A DNA stretch of 64,000 bases from assembly GCA_001724275.1 (NCBI GenBank), contig MEDZ01000008.1, positions 26,260-90,259 on the forward strand, written 5' to 3'. The notes beneath the pieces were generated by a model. That model had not been told where the DNA came from and searched no databases. It worked only from the letters and a program-made list of their open reading frames with translations. The position numbers and the translations under genes are program-made. This DNA comes from Gemmatimonadetes bacterium SCN 70-22 (lineage in GTDB: Bacteria > Gemmatimonadota > Gemmatimonadetes > Gemmatimonadales > Gemmatimonadaceae). Shown in pieces: positions 25,333-36,400 of this stretch (position 1 is its first letter; every line of letters starts with the position of its first letter).

Positions 25333-27469
25333 AGGTAAAGAGAACTTCCTCCCCCAGCATGTCTATGACCTTCACCGCGACGGTCGTCTTGCCCGCGGGG
25401 GCGGGGAGCTCGTACCGGCCCTCTACCAGGTCCACCTTGCCCTCGGGAACGTCGGTGAGCGCAACGTTGAACACCTGACCGTCGAATGCGGGGTCGATCA
25501 TCACGCCGTCGACCATCGCGCGCCAGTCCTCGATGCGCGGCGCCAGCACACCCGCCTGCTGCTGCAGGCGCTGCACGATCGAGGGGGAGACAAAGTCCAC
25601 CACCTCGACCTCGATCCGGCCGCCGCGCCGGCGCACACGGATCTTCGCTTTCGCAGGCTCGTGTTTGAGGAACCCGCCGTACTTCGGGTCTGTGCGAAGC
25701 TCGATCACGCGGATCTTGTTCACGGCGTCGGCGCCGCGGCGTAGCGCGTTCCATTCGTCGACCCATGCCCGAGCGCCGAGCTCCATGCCAAGGCAGACCA
25801 TTGTGACCGGGCGGTCCTCCTGCGGACGCGCGTCGAGCTCTCGCCGCAATTCCTCTAGGTCGAGCGGCGTGAGCGGCCGACCGAAGGGAACGATCTTGAC
25901 CAGCGAGGTGCCGAGTATGCCATCGAAGTACCCATCGGTGCGCGAGCGCAGCAGACCCAGGTAGTCGGCGGCGAGGTTGACGGCCTCGTTGTGCTGCACC
26001 TGTAGGTCATAGTCGTTGACGCGCCAGGTAGAGAACGAGAGCTGCGCCGGGGCAGGGCGATCGCCATCCAGCCCGAGGCCCGCCTGGGTGGACGCTTGCT
26101 CTTCGATCACATCCTGCAGCCGCCTGGCCGTGGTCTGGATCGCACCCTTGTTGATGTCGCATCCGATCCAACGGCGCCCGAGCTTCTGCGCGACGGCCGC
26201 GGCGGTGCCTGAACCGATGAAGCAGTCCAAGACGATGTCGCCTGGGTTAGAGGATGCGAGGACGACACGCTCGATGAGCGCTTCGGGCTTCTGCGTCGGG
26301 TAGTCCTCGCGCTCTGATCCGACCATGTTGATGGGATCGACGTCATCCCAGAAGTCGGTGCAGGCACGGCCTTGCGTTTCGGCCTCGTATCGCTTGAGTC
26401 GCGGCCATGCGCCTTCGCGCGCGGGCCAGTAGATCTTCCCCTCGGCGTCGAGGCGGTCCAGCGCCGTGGGGACCTTGGCCCAGTGTCGCCCGAGCGCGGA
26501 CGGATTGAACCCGCGCCATGCCTCGCCGGAAGGGCCCCGGCGCAGCCCCGGCGCCGTCAGCTCGCCAAGAGCATACGTGCCCTGTTCATCTCGATGGCGG
26601 TAGTGGCGGGTGCGATGCGTCTCCGTCATCTCCTGGTATTGCTGATTCCACCGGCCCTGCTTGGGATCGAGCGAGTAGAAAAGCAGATAGTCCGTGACCG
26701 CACCAAACTGGTGGGCACCAGCGTGAGCGGTCGTTCGCTTCCAGGAAACCTGGTTTCTGAACGCATCGGGCCCGAACACCTCGTCGAGGAGGAAACGCAG
26801 GTGGTGCACCTTGCGCGCGTCGATGTGCACATAGATCGACCCGTTCCCTGCGAGCAACTCACGCAGGAGCAACAGCCGCTCGTACATGAACTGCAGGTAG
26901 TTGTCGTTCGCCCAGATGTCGGTGTATTGGATCTGCTCCCCGAGAGTGTAGCCTTCGCCATTGAGCCGTGCGGTGCCCGTGGCCCCTCTGAGTGACACCT
27001 TCCGCACGTAGTCGGCACCCGAGTCGAACGGGGGGTCGATGTAGATGAGGTTTACCTTCCCGCGGAAGCCGCTCGCCAGGAGATGCGCGAGGACCTCCTT
27101 GTTATCACCGTGGAAGAGAAGGCCTCCGTGAGGGTAGGCTGCAGGCCAGTCCGCCGACGCGGCAAGGGCTGCGGCGCCGGTGGGCTCGAACGCCTCGACC
27201 TGCTGCGCCGGGAATGCCTTCAGGTGCCGGAGCGGGCGCTTGCCGACCCATGTGAGCATTGGTCGGCCCTTCGCCGCGGTGATCTTCACCTCGACTGGTG
27301 ACGGCACCGTAGGAGCGTTCGGCGCCGATGATGCTGCCGCGCCCTCGGTCGCCGACGTCGTGCTCTTCGCCTGCCGCTTGGGCGTTGTCGCATTCGTTCT
27401 CGCTCCGCTCTTGGCGGTGGCAGCCTTCTTGGGCGCACCCGCGCCCCGTCCGTTCGCCCTCTTACTCAC
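25322..27469 (-). CDS. Type III restriction-modification DNA adenine methyltransferase (Mod)
   Basis: The 715-residue protein starts with a Lys/Ala/Thr-rich tail of about 60 residues that is probably disordered. The catalytic motif IV (LIYIDPPFDSGADY) comes before motif I (DIVLDCFIGSGTAAAVAQ), the beta-group order expected for Mod subunits. The region between (about residues 170-400) should contain target recognition, and DFWDDVDPINM with SEREDYPTQKP matches the family. The enzyme methylates N6 of adenine in an asymmetric site, which protects host DNA and directs Res. Its start overlaps the res stop by 8 bp. The target sequence cannot be read from the gene. Confidence 0.9.
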   Translation of the reverse strand: MSKRANGRGAGAPKKAATAKSGARTNATTPKRQAKSTTSATEGAAASSAPNAPTVPSPVEVKITAAKGRPMLTWVGKRPLRHLKAFPAQQVEAFEPTGAAALAASADWPAAYPHGGLLFHGDNKEVLAHLLASGFRGKVNLIYIDPPFDSGADYVRKVSLRGATGTARLNGEGYTLGEQIQYTDIWANDNYLQFMYERLLLLRELLAGNGSIYVHIDARKVHHLRFLLDEVFGPDAFRNQVSWKRTTAHAGAHQFGAVTDYLLFYSLDPKQGRWNQQYQEMTETHRTRHYRHRDEQGTYALGELTAPGLRRGPSGEAWRGFNPSALGRHWAKVPTALDRLDAEGKIYWPAREGAWPRLKRYEAETQGRACTDFWDDVDPINMVGSEREDYPTQKPEALIERVVLASSNPGDIVLDCFIGSGTAAAVAQKLGRRWIGCDINKGAIQTTARRLQDVIEEQASTQAGLGLDGDRPAPAQLSFSTWRVNDYDLQVQHNEAVNLAADYLGLLRSRTDGYFDGILGTSLVKIVPFGRPLTPLDLEELRRELDARPQEDRPVTMVCLGMELGARAWVDEWNALRRGADAVNKIRVIELRTDPKYGGFLKHEPAKAKIRVRRRGGRIEVEVVDFVSPSIVQRLQQQAGVLAPRIEDWRAMVDGVMIDPAFDGQVFNVALTDVPEGKVDLVEGRYELPAPAGKTTVAVKVIDMLGEEVLFTCEV

Positions 27470-30128
27470 GTCCGTCCTCTGCGAACCGAGCGATGCCCGC
27501 GACCTCGTCGGTCGGGATCACGCCGTTCCTGTCGAAGATGATCTCGTAGCGGAGCCGCTCCGGGTTGAGCTGCTCCCAGCGCTTTACGGCGAGCGCCTTC
27601 CTCCCCTCGGGGCTCTTCGCATCACCGACCTCCATCTCGTGCTCCACCGTCGCCTGGAACTGGCTGCTCTTCACCTCGACGATGAGCACGCGACCTGACC
27701 CGGGCTTCGCCCCCTGGTCCGGCTTCTTCCGTATCACAAAGTCCGGCGTGTAGCGGCGCCATTTCCCCTTGTCGTCCTTGTACTCGACGTAGAAGTCTGT
27801 CTTGGCAGGGTCGGTCAGCGCTCCGGTGAAGAACACGTCCTCCACCTCATCGTGACCGACTTTCAGCTCGCGCAGGAGCTGCTCGAAGAAGTTGAGTTCC
27901 GTGTTCGAGTCGAAATCGTACGGGCTGTAGTGGAAGCCAAGATCGCGCGGATTGCGGTCCTGCATGGCTTCCCAGGAGAGCAGCAGATGCTCGCGCTCCT
28001 TCGGGTAGACGATCTCCGCGGTGTAGACGTCGGCCCCGCTCGCGTCTCGCTCGAGTTGGAACCCCTCGGGACGCACGAGCGCAAGCGCGACGTCAACCTT
28101 CTCCTCCGTGACGGCGTACGCTCCCTGCCACGCCTCGATCTGGCGGCCCAATACCTCCAGGTGAGCATCGGGGATGTCGTCAGCCGCATAGAGGCGCCTG
28201 ACCTCGTCATAGACGGTCCACGTGTCGAGCCGGTACCGTCCCGCCAATGCCACCGCGGCGCCGTAGGCGTCGAGTCCCTCCGGAGGCGTCTCGATGGTCA
28301 CTGTCTCGCCCAGCTGATGCAGGACAGTGAAGCTGGACTCCTGGTCCGCGATCGTGAGCTCTGCCCGGAGCAGCTTCGCCCCGGCGGCCGATTTGGGCCG
28401 CTGCAGGACCAGCGGCCCACGGTCCATCTCCGGCGCGCGCTCGATCCGGCGCAGCGTCTGTGTCACAACGAGGGGCGGCAGATCGAGCTTCCGTAGGACG
28501 ATGCGCGCCCGCCGCGTCTCGCGTGCCGTGTGGTCCAGGTCCTGGAGCGACTCCCCGAAGGTCTCCTGGAGCTGCCTGTCGAGGATCGCGCGGTTGTCGT
28601 TCGACAGGTAGATGCGCGCGGGCTTCCCGTTCCCCGGGACCTGGCGCAGGCAGCGGGTCGCCGCCTGCAGGACGAAATTGTTCGAGGTGCGGAGCTTCCG
28701 AGCGAGCGCGCAGGCGAACAGACTCGGGCAGTTCCACCCCTCGGTCCCCTTGTTGACCAGCAGGATCACCCGATGCGGGGCCGACGGGTCGTTGAGCCGG
28801 TTGAACGCATCGACCTCCGCGGCCGATGCGTCCGAAGTGTTCTCCAGTGCGAGCGCCACCGGGATTCCGGCCGCTACCATCGCCTCGTCCACCACGGGCC
28901 GAAGCTCCTGCAGGTCATCCTTCTGGGGGAAGTAGATCGCCAGCTTCGCGGGCGCGCCGTTGGGCAGGGTGGTGTCGCCGTACTCTCGGAAGAAGTCGGT
29001 GACGACCTCGCGCACGTACGCGCTGGCGTCTCCATCGAACTCATAGGAGAGGATGTTGCCGGCGACGTCCTTGAGGATGCCGTCGCGAATCCCCTCGGCA
29101 AGCCCGTACCAGATCACCACGTCGCGCAGCGGCTGACGTTCGAAGTACGGCGTTCCGGTTGTGTTGACCACGGCGTAGACGTTGGTCTGCGCGGCCAGGT
29201 AGTCGACCGTCTTGCGGACCTTCTTGAGCTCCGCGTCGAGCGATTGGCCATAGGTGTGGTGCGCCTCGTCGGAGAAGATGGCGAGGTGGGGGAGACTAGC
29301 AATCGCCTGCAGGCGCAGGTTCGCGACCTCGGCGCGCGCCTCATCCTCGCGCCCCGGGGCGAAAAGACTCCCGATGTCGCTCTTCCGGACCGTCTCCTTC
29401 TGAATCCGGATCTTCTCGGTGTTGGTGACGATGACGTTGAAGAGCGACTTCCGGATGACAGGAAGGTCTTTCTCCCCGTCGCGGGTGAAAGTCAGCTTGA
29501 TCGTCGCCGCGAAGGGGCTGTACATCCGCGGCGGCAGGACGCGCTCGTACGGGATCTCGACCAGCTCGCGCAGCGACTCGATGATCGTTTTGCCGGGGGC
29601 GAACACCAGCGCGTTCTGGACGAACGGGCCGTCGGGGTACTCCATCGCCATGGCGAACTCCGTGGCGACGATGGTCCCGATGAGGATCGTTTTGCCGGCC
29701 CCCATGGCGAGCGCCAGGATGTAGCTGGGGTAGCCGAGCGTGAGCGTCTCGCGAACCGACTCGAGCTTGAAATCGCGGACGAACTGATCGTCGATCCGGA
29801 TGCGATCCCAGAGCGCCGGCATGCCCTCGTCCTCAACCAGATCCCGGATCTCACTCGCGGTCAGCCCGAGGGCTGCACGCAACTCGGAGCTCTTGGTGTA
29901 GAGCCGCTGGTACAGCTCGAACACGTGCGGCGTCTTCTCGATCAGGCGGAGGTACCAGTAAGTCTCGAGGGCCCGGAGCTGCGGGGTCCGAAGGAACCTG
30001 AGCTGGCCGGTGCCGGGTTCGCGGGCCCAGTCAAAGAGCTCTCCGATGGCGGGGTAGTCAGCGCACGGGTAGCCGGCTTGGCGCCATGCGGCGACTGCGC
30101 TGGCCAGCTTCTCGTGAAGGTGCGGCAT
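27462..30128 (-). CDS. Type III restriction enzyme Res subunit (helicase-nuclease)
   Basis: The 888-residue protein has a superfamily 2 helicase core with Walker A LALAMGAGKTILIG (about residue 140), Walker B IFSDEAHHTYGQ, and C-terminal helicase motifs (LVNKGTEGWNCPSLFACALA, VLQAATRCLRQVPG). A PD-(D/E)xK nuclease domain closes the chain: YTPDFVIRKK then LIVEVKSSQ. This is the standard Res layout. It uses ATP to translocate or slide from an unmethylated site and cuts when two complexes meet. It is the first gene of the leftward operon, so its own promoter lies in the 312-bp gap shared with the divergent STAND gene. Confidence 0.9.
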   Translation of the reverse strand: MPHLHEKLASAVAAWRQAGYPCADYPAIGELFDWAREPGTGQLRFLRTPQLRALETYWYLRLIEKTPHVFELYQRLYTKSSELRAALGLTASEIRDLVEDEGMPALWDRIRIDDQFVRDFKLESVRETLTLGYPSYILALAMGAGKTILIGTIVATEFAMAMEYPDGPFVQNALVFAPGKTIIESLRELVEIPYERVLPPRMYSPFAATIKLTFTRDGEKDLPVIRKSLFNVIVTNTEKIRIQKETVRKSDIGSLFAPGREDEARAEVANLRLQAIASLPHLAIFSDEAHHTYGQSLDAELKKVRKTVDYLAAQTNVYAVVNTTGTPYFERQPLRDVVIWYGLAEGIRDGILKDVAGNILSYEFDGDASAYVREVVTDFFREYGDTTLPNGAPAKLAIYFPQKDDLQELRPVVDEAMVAAGIPVALALENTSDASAAEVDAFNRLNDPSAPHRVILLVNKGTEGWNCPSLFACALARKLRTSNNFVLQAATRCLRQVPGNGKPARIYLSNDNRAILDRQLQETFGESLQDLDHTARETRRARIVLRKLDLPPLVVTQTLRRIERAPEMDRGPLVLQRPKSAAGAKLLRAELTIADQESSFTVLHQLGETVTIETPPEGLDAYGAAVALAGRYRLDTWTVYDEVRRLYAADDIPDAHLEVLGRQIEAWQGAYAVTEEKVDVALALVRPEGFQLERDASGADVYTAEIVYPKEREHLLLSWEAMQDRNPRDLGFHYSPYDFDSNTELNFFEQLLRELKVGHDEVEDVFFTGALTDPAKTDFYVEYKDDKGKWRRYTPDFVIRKKPDQGAKPGSGRVLIVEVKSSQFQATVEHEMEVGDAKSPEGRKALAVKRWEQLNPERLRYEIIFDRNGVIPTDEVAGIARFAEDGRE

Positions 30129-30440
30129 GCAGGGGGGACTGGAGAGAGGTCAGCCTGACCGGACTGGGTACGCGGAGGATAGTCTACTACGGGGCGAGGA
30201 AACGCCAGACCAAATCTGCAACCGGTGGCCACTCAACGAGATGCAATGCGCCGCCCGGCCTTCCCAAAGCAAGCCACTAGGTGATATGGTCGGCACCGGA
30301 GGCACGTTTGCGGGACGCACGGCCACCCGGCCCCCGTCCGAGCCTCCCCCACGCGCGAGCCTCGCCGGCAAGCGCCCCGTCGCGATCGTCGACGTCAGGG
30401 TGCCTCCCCATCGCCAGACACACTGCCCATTCTTTTCACC
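30129..30440. other. Divergent promoter region between res and the STAND gene
   Basis: No gene is supported in these 312 bases. Two defence operons diverge from here, so both promoters must lie within it. No clear operator was recognised. Confidence 0.4.
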
Positions 30441-33400
30441 ATGAGTCTGCGTCGGGGCAACCTCCAGCCGGCACACCGTGGGTACTGGTACCAGGACATC
30501 GCGACCGCGTACATGCTCGTCCGCGCGATGGTCGAGCGCTACGATGCGGTGATCGTCGACCGGAAGGTCGTGGACGACGATCGCCTCGACGACCTGGAGG
30601 TGCGCGCCGCGGGCCGGCGCGTCCGACGACAGTTCAAGTCGAGCCAGGACGCGGCGCGGCCGCTGAGCGCGCAGGACTTCACGGCGACCGCCTCAAGCCT
30701 CCGCATCGACCGGCTGGTGCGCACGCACACTCGGGCCGGCGATTCGCCGGCCGACGAGTACCGGCTGTGCGCCACGTGGGCGCCGCCCGACGCGGGCGAT
30801 CCGCTCGCGGCGCTGCTCGAACCGATTACGGCCCCGCCTACGCTAGTCGGCTGGCCCATCCGCTGCTTCCGGCTCAAGGCCGAGCTGATCTGGCCAACAG
30901 GAGCGAGCCCGATCTGGGCGCCGCTCACCCCGCCCACAGCCTCGGGTACCGCAGCGAGCGCCGATGCGGGCACCGCCGGTGGCGCGGCGCCGGTCGCGCC
31001 GATCACCCGCGCCGAACTGCTCGACTTCTGCCAGCGATTCATCATCGAACTGGCCCTCCCCGTCGCGTCGACGGAACTAACCGCGCCGGGCCCGTTCGAG
31101 CGCGCACTCGTCGAAGAGCTCGCCGAACGGGTAGGCATCGGTCGCTACCCAAACCACGGCCGCGCGCCCTCGGACGTTGCGGCGCTCGCCATCGCGCTCG
31201 CCACGATTGCTCGCACGCAGGAAGGGTCGCTTACGCCGAGCGACGTCGAGCGGGAGCTGGAGATCCGTGTGGACTTCGGCCGCGTGGCGCAGGCGTTCCC
31301 CCTCGACGCCGCGCTGTTCCACGACCGGCCGACGTTCCGGCAGGCCCTACGAACCACGGCGCTCGCCGGCGGCCACCAGCTCGTCATCGCACCCCCGGGC
31401 GCCGGGAAGTCGTGGGAACTGACCCGGCTCGCCGAGGAGCTGACTGCGGCCGGCGCCATCGTCGCACGGCACTACTGCTACCTCGAGCCCGGAGACGCGC
31501 TCGTCGAGCGGCGGGTGACCACAGACGTGTTCTTCGGCAACCTGCTCGGGGAGTTGCTCGACGCCGACCCGTCGCTCCATGGCGCCGGCGGCGCCCGATA
31601 TGCCGCGGGCCTCGGCGAGCTCGAGGCGACTCTGGCGCGCGCGGCGGCGACCGGGCGCCCGGTGGTGCTGATCGTCGACGGTATCGATCACATCGCGCGC
31701 GTGCGAAGCGACACCCGTCGTCTCGGGGACGCCGAGACCGACATCGTCGAGCGCCTGGCGACGGCGCAAGTGCCGCCGGGCGTGGCGCTCGTGATCGGCT
31801 CGCAGCCCGGGCGTCACCTCGAGCCGCTCCGCGAGCGGTGGGGCACTGCGCTGCTCGAGCGGACGGTGCCGCCGTGGCTGCCGGCCGACTTGGCGGCGCT
31901 GGCAGACCGCCAAGGACTGACGCGCGCCCTCTCCGCGGTCGGCGTCACGTCGGCCGGCGACATGGCGCGTGTCCGCAGCGCCCTCGCCGAGCGGGCCGAC
32001 GGGCTCCCCCTGTACGCGCACTACCTCGCACGCGGGCTGGTGGCGGGCCTGCAGGACGGCACCATCGCGTCCCCGGACGAGTGGCTCGACGCAGCGCCCG
32101 CGACCGGCGGCGACGTGGCCGTCTACTACGCGCACCTTTACCGCAGCGCGAGCGCGCAGGCGCAGGTCATCGCCGATCTGCTCGGCGTCATCGATTTCTC
32201 CGTCACCGAATCCGAGCTCCGCGAGATGGTGCCGGCCTTCGTCGGGGCTTGGCTACCGCCGGCGCTCGCACAGCTCGCGTCGATCCTGACGGTGGCGACC
32301 GGCCAGGGCGGCTTCCGCATCTTCCATGAGAGCTTCCGCCGTTTCATGACGCAGGAGCTCGCGCGGCAGGGCCGGTCCCCAGCCGACGCGCTCCGCCCGG
32401 TGATCGACTGGCTCACCGCGCGTGGGTTCTATGCCGACGCGAAAGCGTACCGCTTCCTCCTGCCGGCGCTCCGCCGCGCCGACCGGGGCGCCGAGATCCT
32501 GGTGCGCGTCGACGCGGCATTCGTCTCCGACAGCGTCGCCCAGGCGCATGCGGCCGACGCCGTCCAGCGGAACCTCGCCCTCGCCGCCGACGTGGCGGCC
32601 GAGCGCCGCGACTGGCCGGCGCTCGTGCGCTGCGTCGAGCTGCACCGCGCCGCGTACACCTGCTTCGACGAGTCCCAGAACGACTGGCGCGACTACTGGG
32701 CCACCTACCTGACGCTCTTCGGCCCCACCGCCCTGGCCGAGCGCCTCCTGTTCGACGGCCGACCCACGCAGTCCGCGTCCGACGGGCTCTACGCCTGCGC
32801 GCTCGTCGACGACGCGGGCGGGATCGCACCGTGGCAGGAATACCTCGCGCTGTACGACGCGGGCGCGCGCGGGAACGCAAACCCGTCTGGCTTGTCGGAC
32901 TCCGAGGGGAGCCTCACCTCGACGGAGGCCATTGACCTCGCCGCGGTGCACGGGCGCATCCGGCTCGGCGAGTGGCGTGGGGTCGCCCGGCGGCTGCTCA
33001 CCTACCTCGCGGAGGTCGGCGACCGCTTCAAGCCGCTCTTCGTCCGGCAACTGGCGGCCCGCATGGCGCGGATGCTGGGCCCGGAGCTGGTCGAGCGGAT
33101 GGCACAACGCGCAGATCCGACTCGCCCCGGCGGCCCGCGCCTGAGCCGGCGGGCCGCGGCTGTGCTCCGCCTTGGCCTCGCGGACGAACTCGCGCGCGCC
33201 GGCGACGACGCGGCAGCGCGCGCGGCGGCCGGCCGCGCGTTCCCAGACGCGGACACCCCAGCGCTGGCGGCGGCGTGTGTGGCGTACAGCGCCGGCGAGC
33301 CGGACCCCGGCCAGCCCCCCGTGTGGTCACCCCACCCTGGCGCGGCGGTCGATCCGGCTGCGCTCCCGATCGCCGTCGGCCCCGACGTCCACCTGCACGA

Positions 33401-36400
33401 CGCGGCCGGCGTCCGCGCTTGGGTCGCCGCCGTCCGTCTCGCCGCCGCCGACCCTGCGGGCGGGCCGGCGACCCTCGAGGCAGAGTGGCGGCGCGTCACA
33501 GGGGTCGGCTGGTATCGCTGCTGGCTCCGCTTCGTCTTGGGTCTCTCGCGGGCGGAGGCCGCGCGTTACGCCGGGCAGGCCGCCGACGTCAGCGGCGCCT
33601 TCGCAGAGCTCACACGTGACGTCCACCCCTTCCGCGGGCAGCCTCGGGCGTGCGACCTCTGGGCCATCCGCTTGGTCATCCAGGAGAGCATCGCGCGGGG
33701 GCTTCGGCTCCTGTGCACGGACGCCGAGTGGCGAGACGCTCTGACAGCGCTGGCCCTCGCCGCCGGTGAGACGTCCACGCGCATGGACCGGGAGGATGGT
33801 GGGCCGCTCTCCACGGGCACCGTGCTCGAGGTGCTGCTTCCGCACGCGGCAGATCCCGTCGGGGGTGCCCACGTGCGGGCGACAATCGAGCGCCTGGTGG
33901 CAGCCCTCGAGGCGAACGGCACCTACTACCCGACCCATGCGGAGTACGCGATGCGCTTGGCGCGCGCGCGGCACGCGGCGGGCGATGTGGCCGGCGCGCG
34001 CGAGGCGTGGGCGCGCGGCGCGGTGTACCTCGGCGCGTACGGATGGCGGAAGGACGTGACCATCTACGACATCATCGAAGGCGCATCCGCCCTTCTCGCG
34101 CACTCGCCCGAGCGCGCGCTCCGCGCCCTCGCGGACACGCAGCCGCTCGTACACGCCGTCGTCGCGCACACTGACGGCCGCTCGACCAACCACGCGCCCA
34201 ATACGTGGCTCCGCGGCGTGCTGGCGGCGCGGATACCGGCGGGCCTCGCGGTCCTCGCCCGCACACTCGTGGAGGAGGACGACCCGAGCGGCTGGGTCAA
34301 CGCACTGGCGGTGCAACACGCCGCCGCGGCCGCCAGAGGGGCGGGAGACCCCGGGCTCGTGGACGCCGTGCTCGCGACGCTGCGTTTCGAGGCGGACGAC
34401 CACGACGCGCTCGAGCGCATCGACGCCCGCTTGGCACCGGTCCTCGGCCTGCTCCATACGGATCGTCCGCGAGCGGTTCGGGCGCTCCGGCGAGTGGCCG
34501 CCGAGGTGACGGGGGACGGGCGGCGCGACGCCACCACTGCGGCGGCCCGCGTCGTTGCCGTCGCGGAAGAACACGGGCTCTCCGTCCCGCGCATCGCGCG
34601 CGACAGCGCGGCCGCCGGCATGTCCGCTGCGTCGGGGCCCCCTAGCGGACTCTCCTCGCCCACGGGGCACGGGTCGAGGCGCTTTCGACCGGACGAGGTA
34701 GACCGCGCGCTGGGCCTCCGCGAGCCGCCGTTCGTCCCGAACCCCACCCTGGTCGACCTGCTCGCGGGACTCCGACGGGCGGCGGCCTCACGTCGCTGGG
34801 ACGAGCCCGGGGGTGCGGAGCACGTGGCGCTCTCCCTCGGCTATCGACTCGGGCAGCTCGTCGACGACGGACGGGAGGACGACGTCGGGCGGCTACTCCG
34901 CTTCTTCGCCCGGGACGCAGGGGCTTGGGGGTCGAGCCAGGTGCATCCGCTCGGGACGCTGGCGGATGCCTTGGATGCAGGCGGCTATCCGGGGCCGGCG
35001 GCGATCGCATACGCCCTCGCCTTCACGGCTACGCGCGGTGGCAACGGGTGGCACCGCCTCGGCGATACGACCCACGGCTATCTGATCGACCGCGCCATCA
35101 CGCTCGACCCGGATCTGGCGCGTCAGGTCATCGCGGACGAGGTGGCGTACGCCCTCCGCGAGAGCACGTACAGCAGCGGGATCACGCGGCACCTCGTGGA
35201 GCGCCTCGCTGCGTGGGGTGAACCCGAGACGGCGGAGGCGGCGTGGCGCGAGGCGTTAGCGGTCATTCGGCACCGGCTCCCGCTCGTCCCGGCGCAGGGG
35301 TGGTTCGCGCCGCTACGAGACGAGCGGGAGCCCGATTGGCCGGATGACGGCTGGTCCGTCGACGAGGCGCTGATGGCGGTGCTGCTCGCCCGCCTCGGGG
35401 ACCCGCGGCTCGCGCAGAAGGTGCAGGCGCTCACCGGCGTCGTCGATGCGATCGCGCGCCGCCCCGACGCGGTCGCCGCGCCGATGCGCTGGTGGCTCGG
35501 ACGGAACACGCCGGTAACCGCCGTGCTGCTCGCGTTGGAGGCGCTCGTCCGCGCTGAGCCGGCGCCGTTTCCGATCACCACCGCCCTCGACGAGGTCTTG
35601 CGCGGCTACGCCGCCTGCGACCTGTGGGGCGCGCGACGTCTCGCGGCCGCGCTGCTCGAGCGGGCGGGTCGGCCTGCGGCAGCCGAGCCGAGTTCCGGCG
35701 GCGCCGCAACCGGGACGACGGGGCTGCCGGCGATCGACGCGGCACGGCACCGAGCTCTCAGGACACTCGATACCGGGCGGGTGTTGGACGACCTGGAGTC
35801 GCTCTGGCCAGCGCTGCCAGACCGCGTCGTGCGACGCCTGCATGCCTTGCTGACCGAGGGCGACCACCGCGAGCGGGCGCATGCGCGCTACCGGCTCGCC
35901 GAGGGGCGCGACGGCGATGCGCACCCGCGCACGCCCATCGTGCCGTGGGAGGTGGAACTCTTTCAGGTGGCGCTCCACGAGGCGTCGTGCGGCCTGTCCG
36001 CACACCTGTGGAGCACCGGGCAGTGGGCACTCGGGCTTGAGGACGCCGTGGTGCGGCGTGCACTGCCCGACGTGCGTCTGCACCTAGGCTTGGCCGCGAG
36101 CCGGGCGCCGCGACCGCCTTGGCCCGCCGCCGAGACCGTAACCGAGGGCGTCTCGCTTCCTCTGGTGCTGGGCGACGATGACCCGTATTACGCCGGCTGG
36201 ACGCGCTTGGCGTACTTGGAGAGGCGATACCTGCCGGACCCCAATGCCCCGTACGGGCGGCCGACCGAGGAGATCACAGTGCTCGCGGGGGTCGTAGCGG
36301 TCCCGCTCGGCCGGGCGGTGCCGCCCGGCGCCGTGCCATTCGTGGACGGCGATGCCCAGGACTGGTGGTCCCCAGACGGAGAGTTCGGAGGGGGACGGGC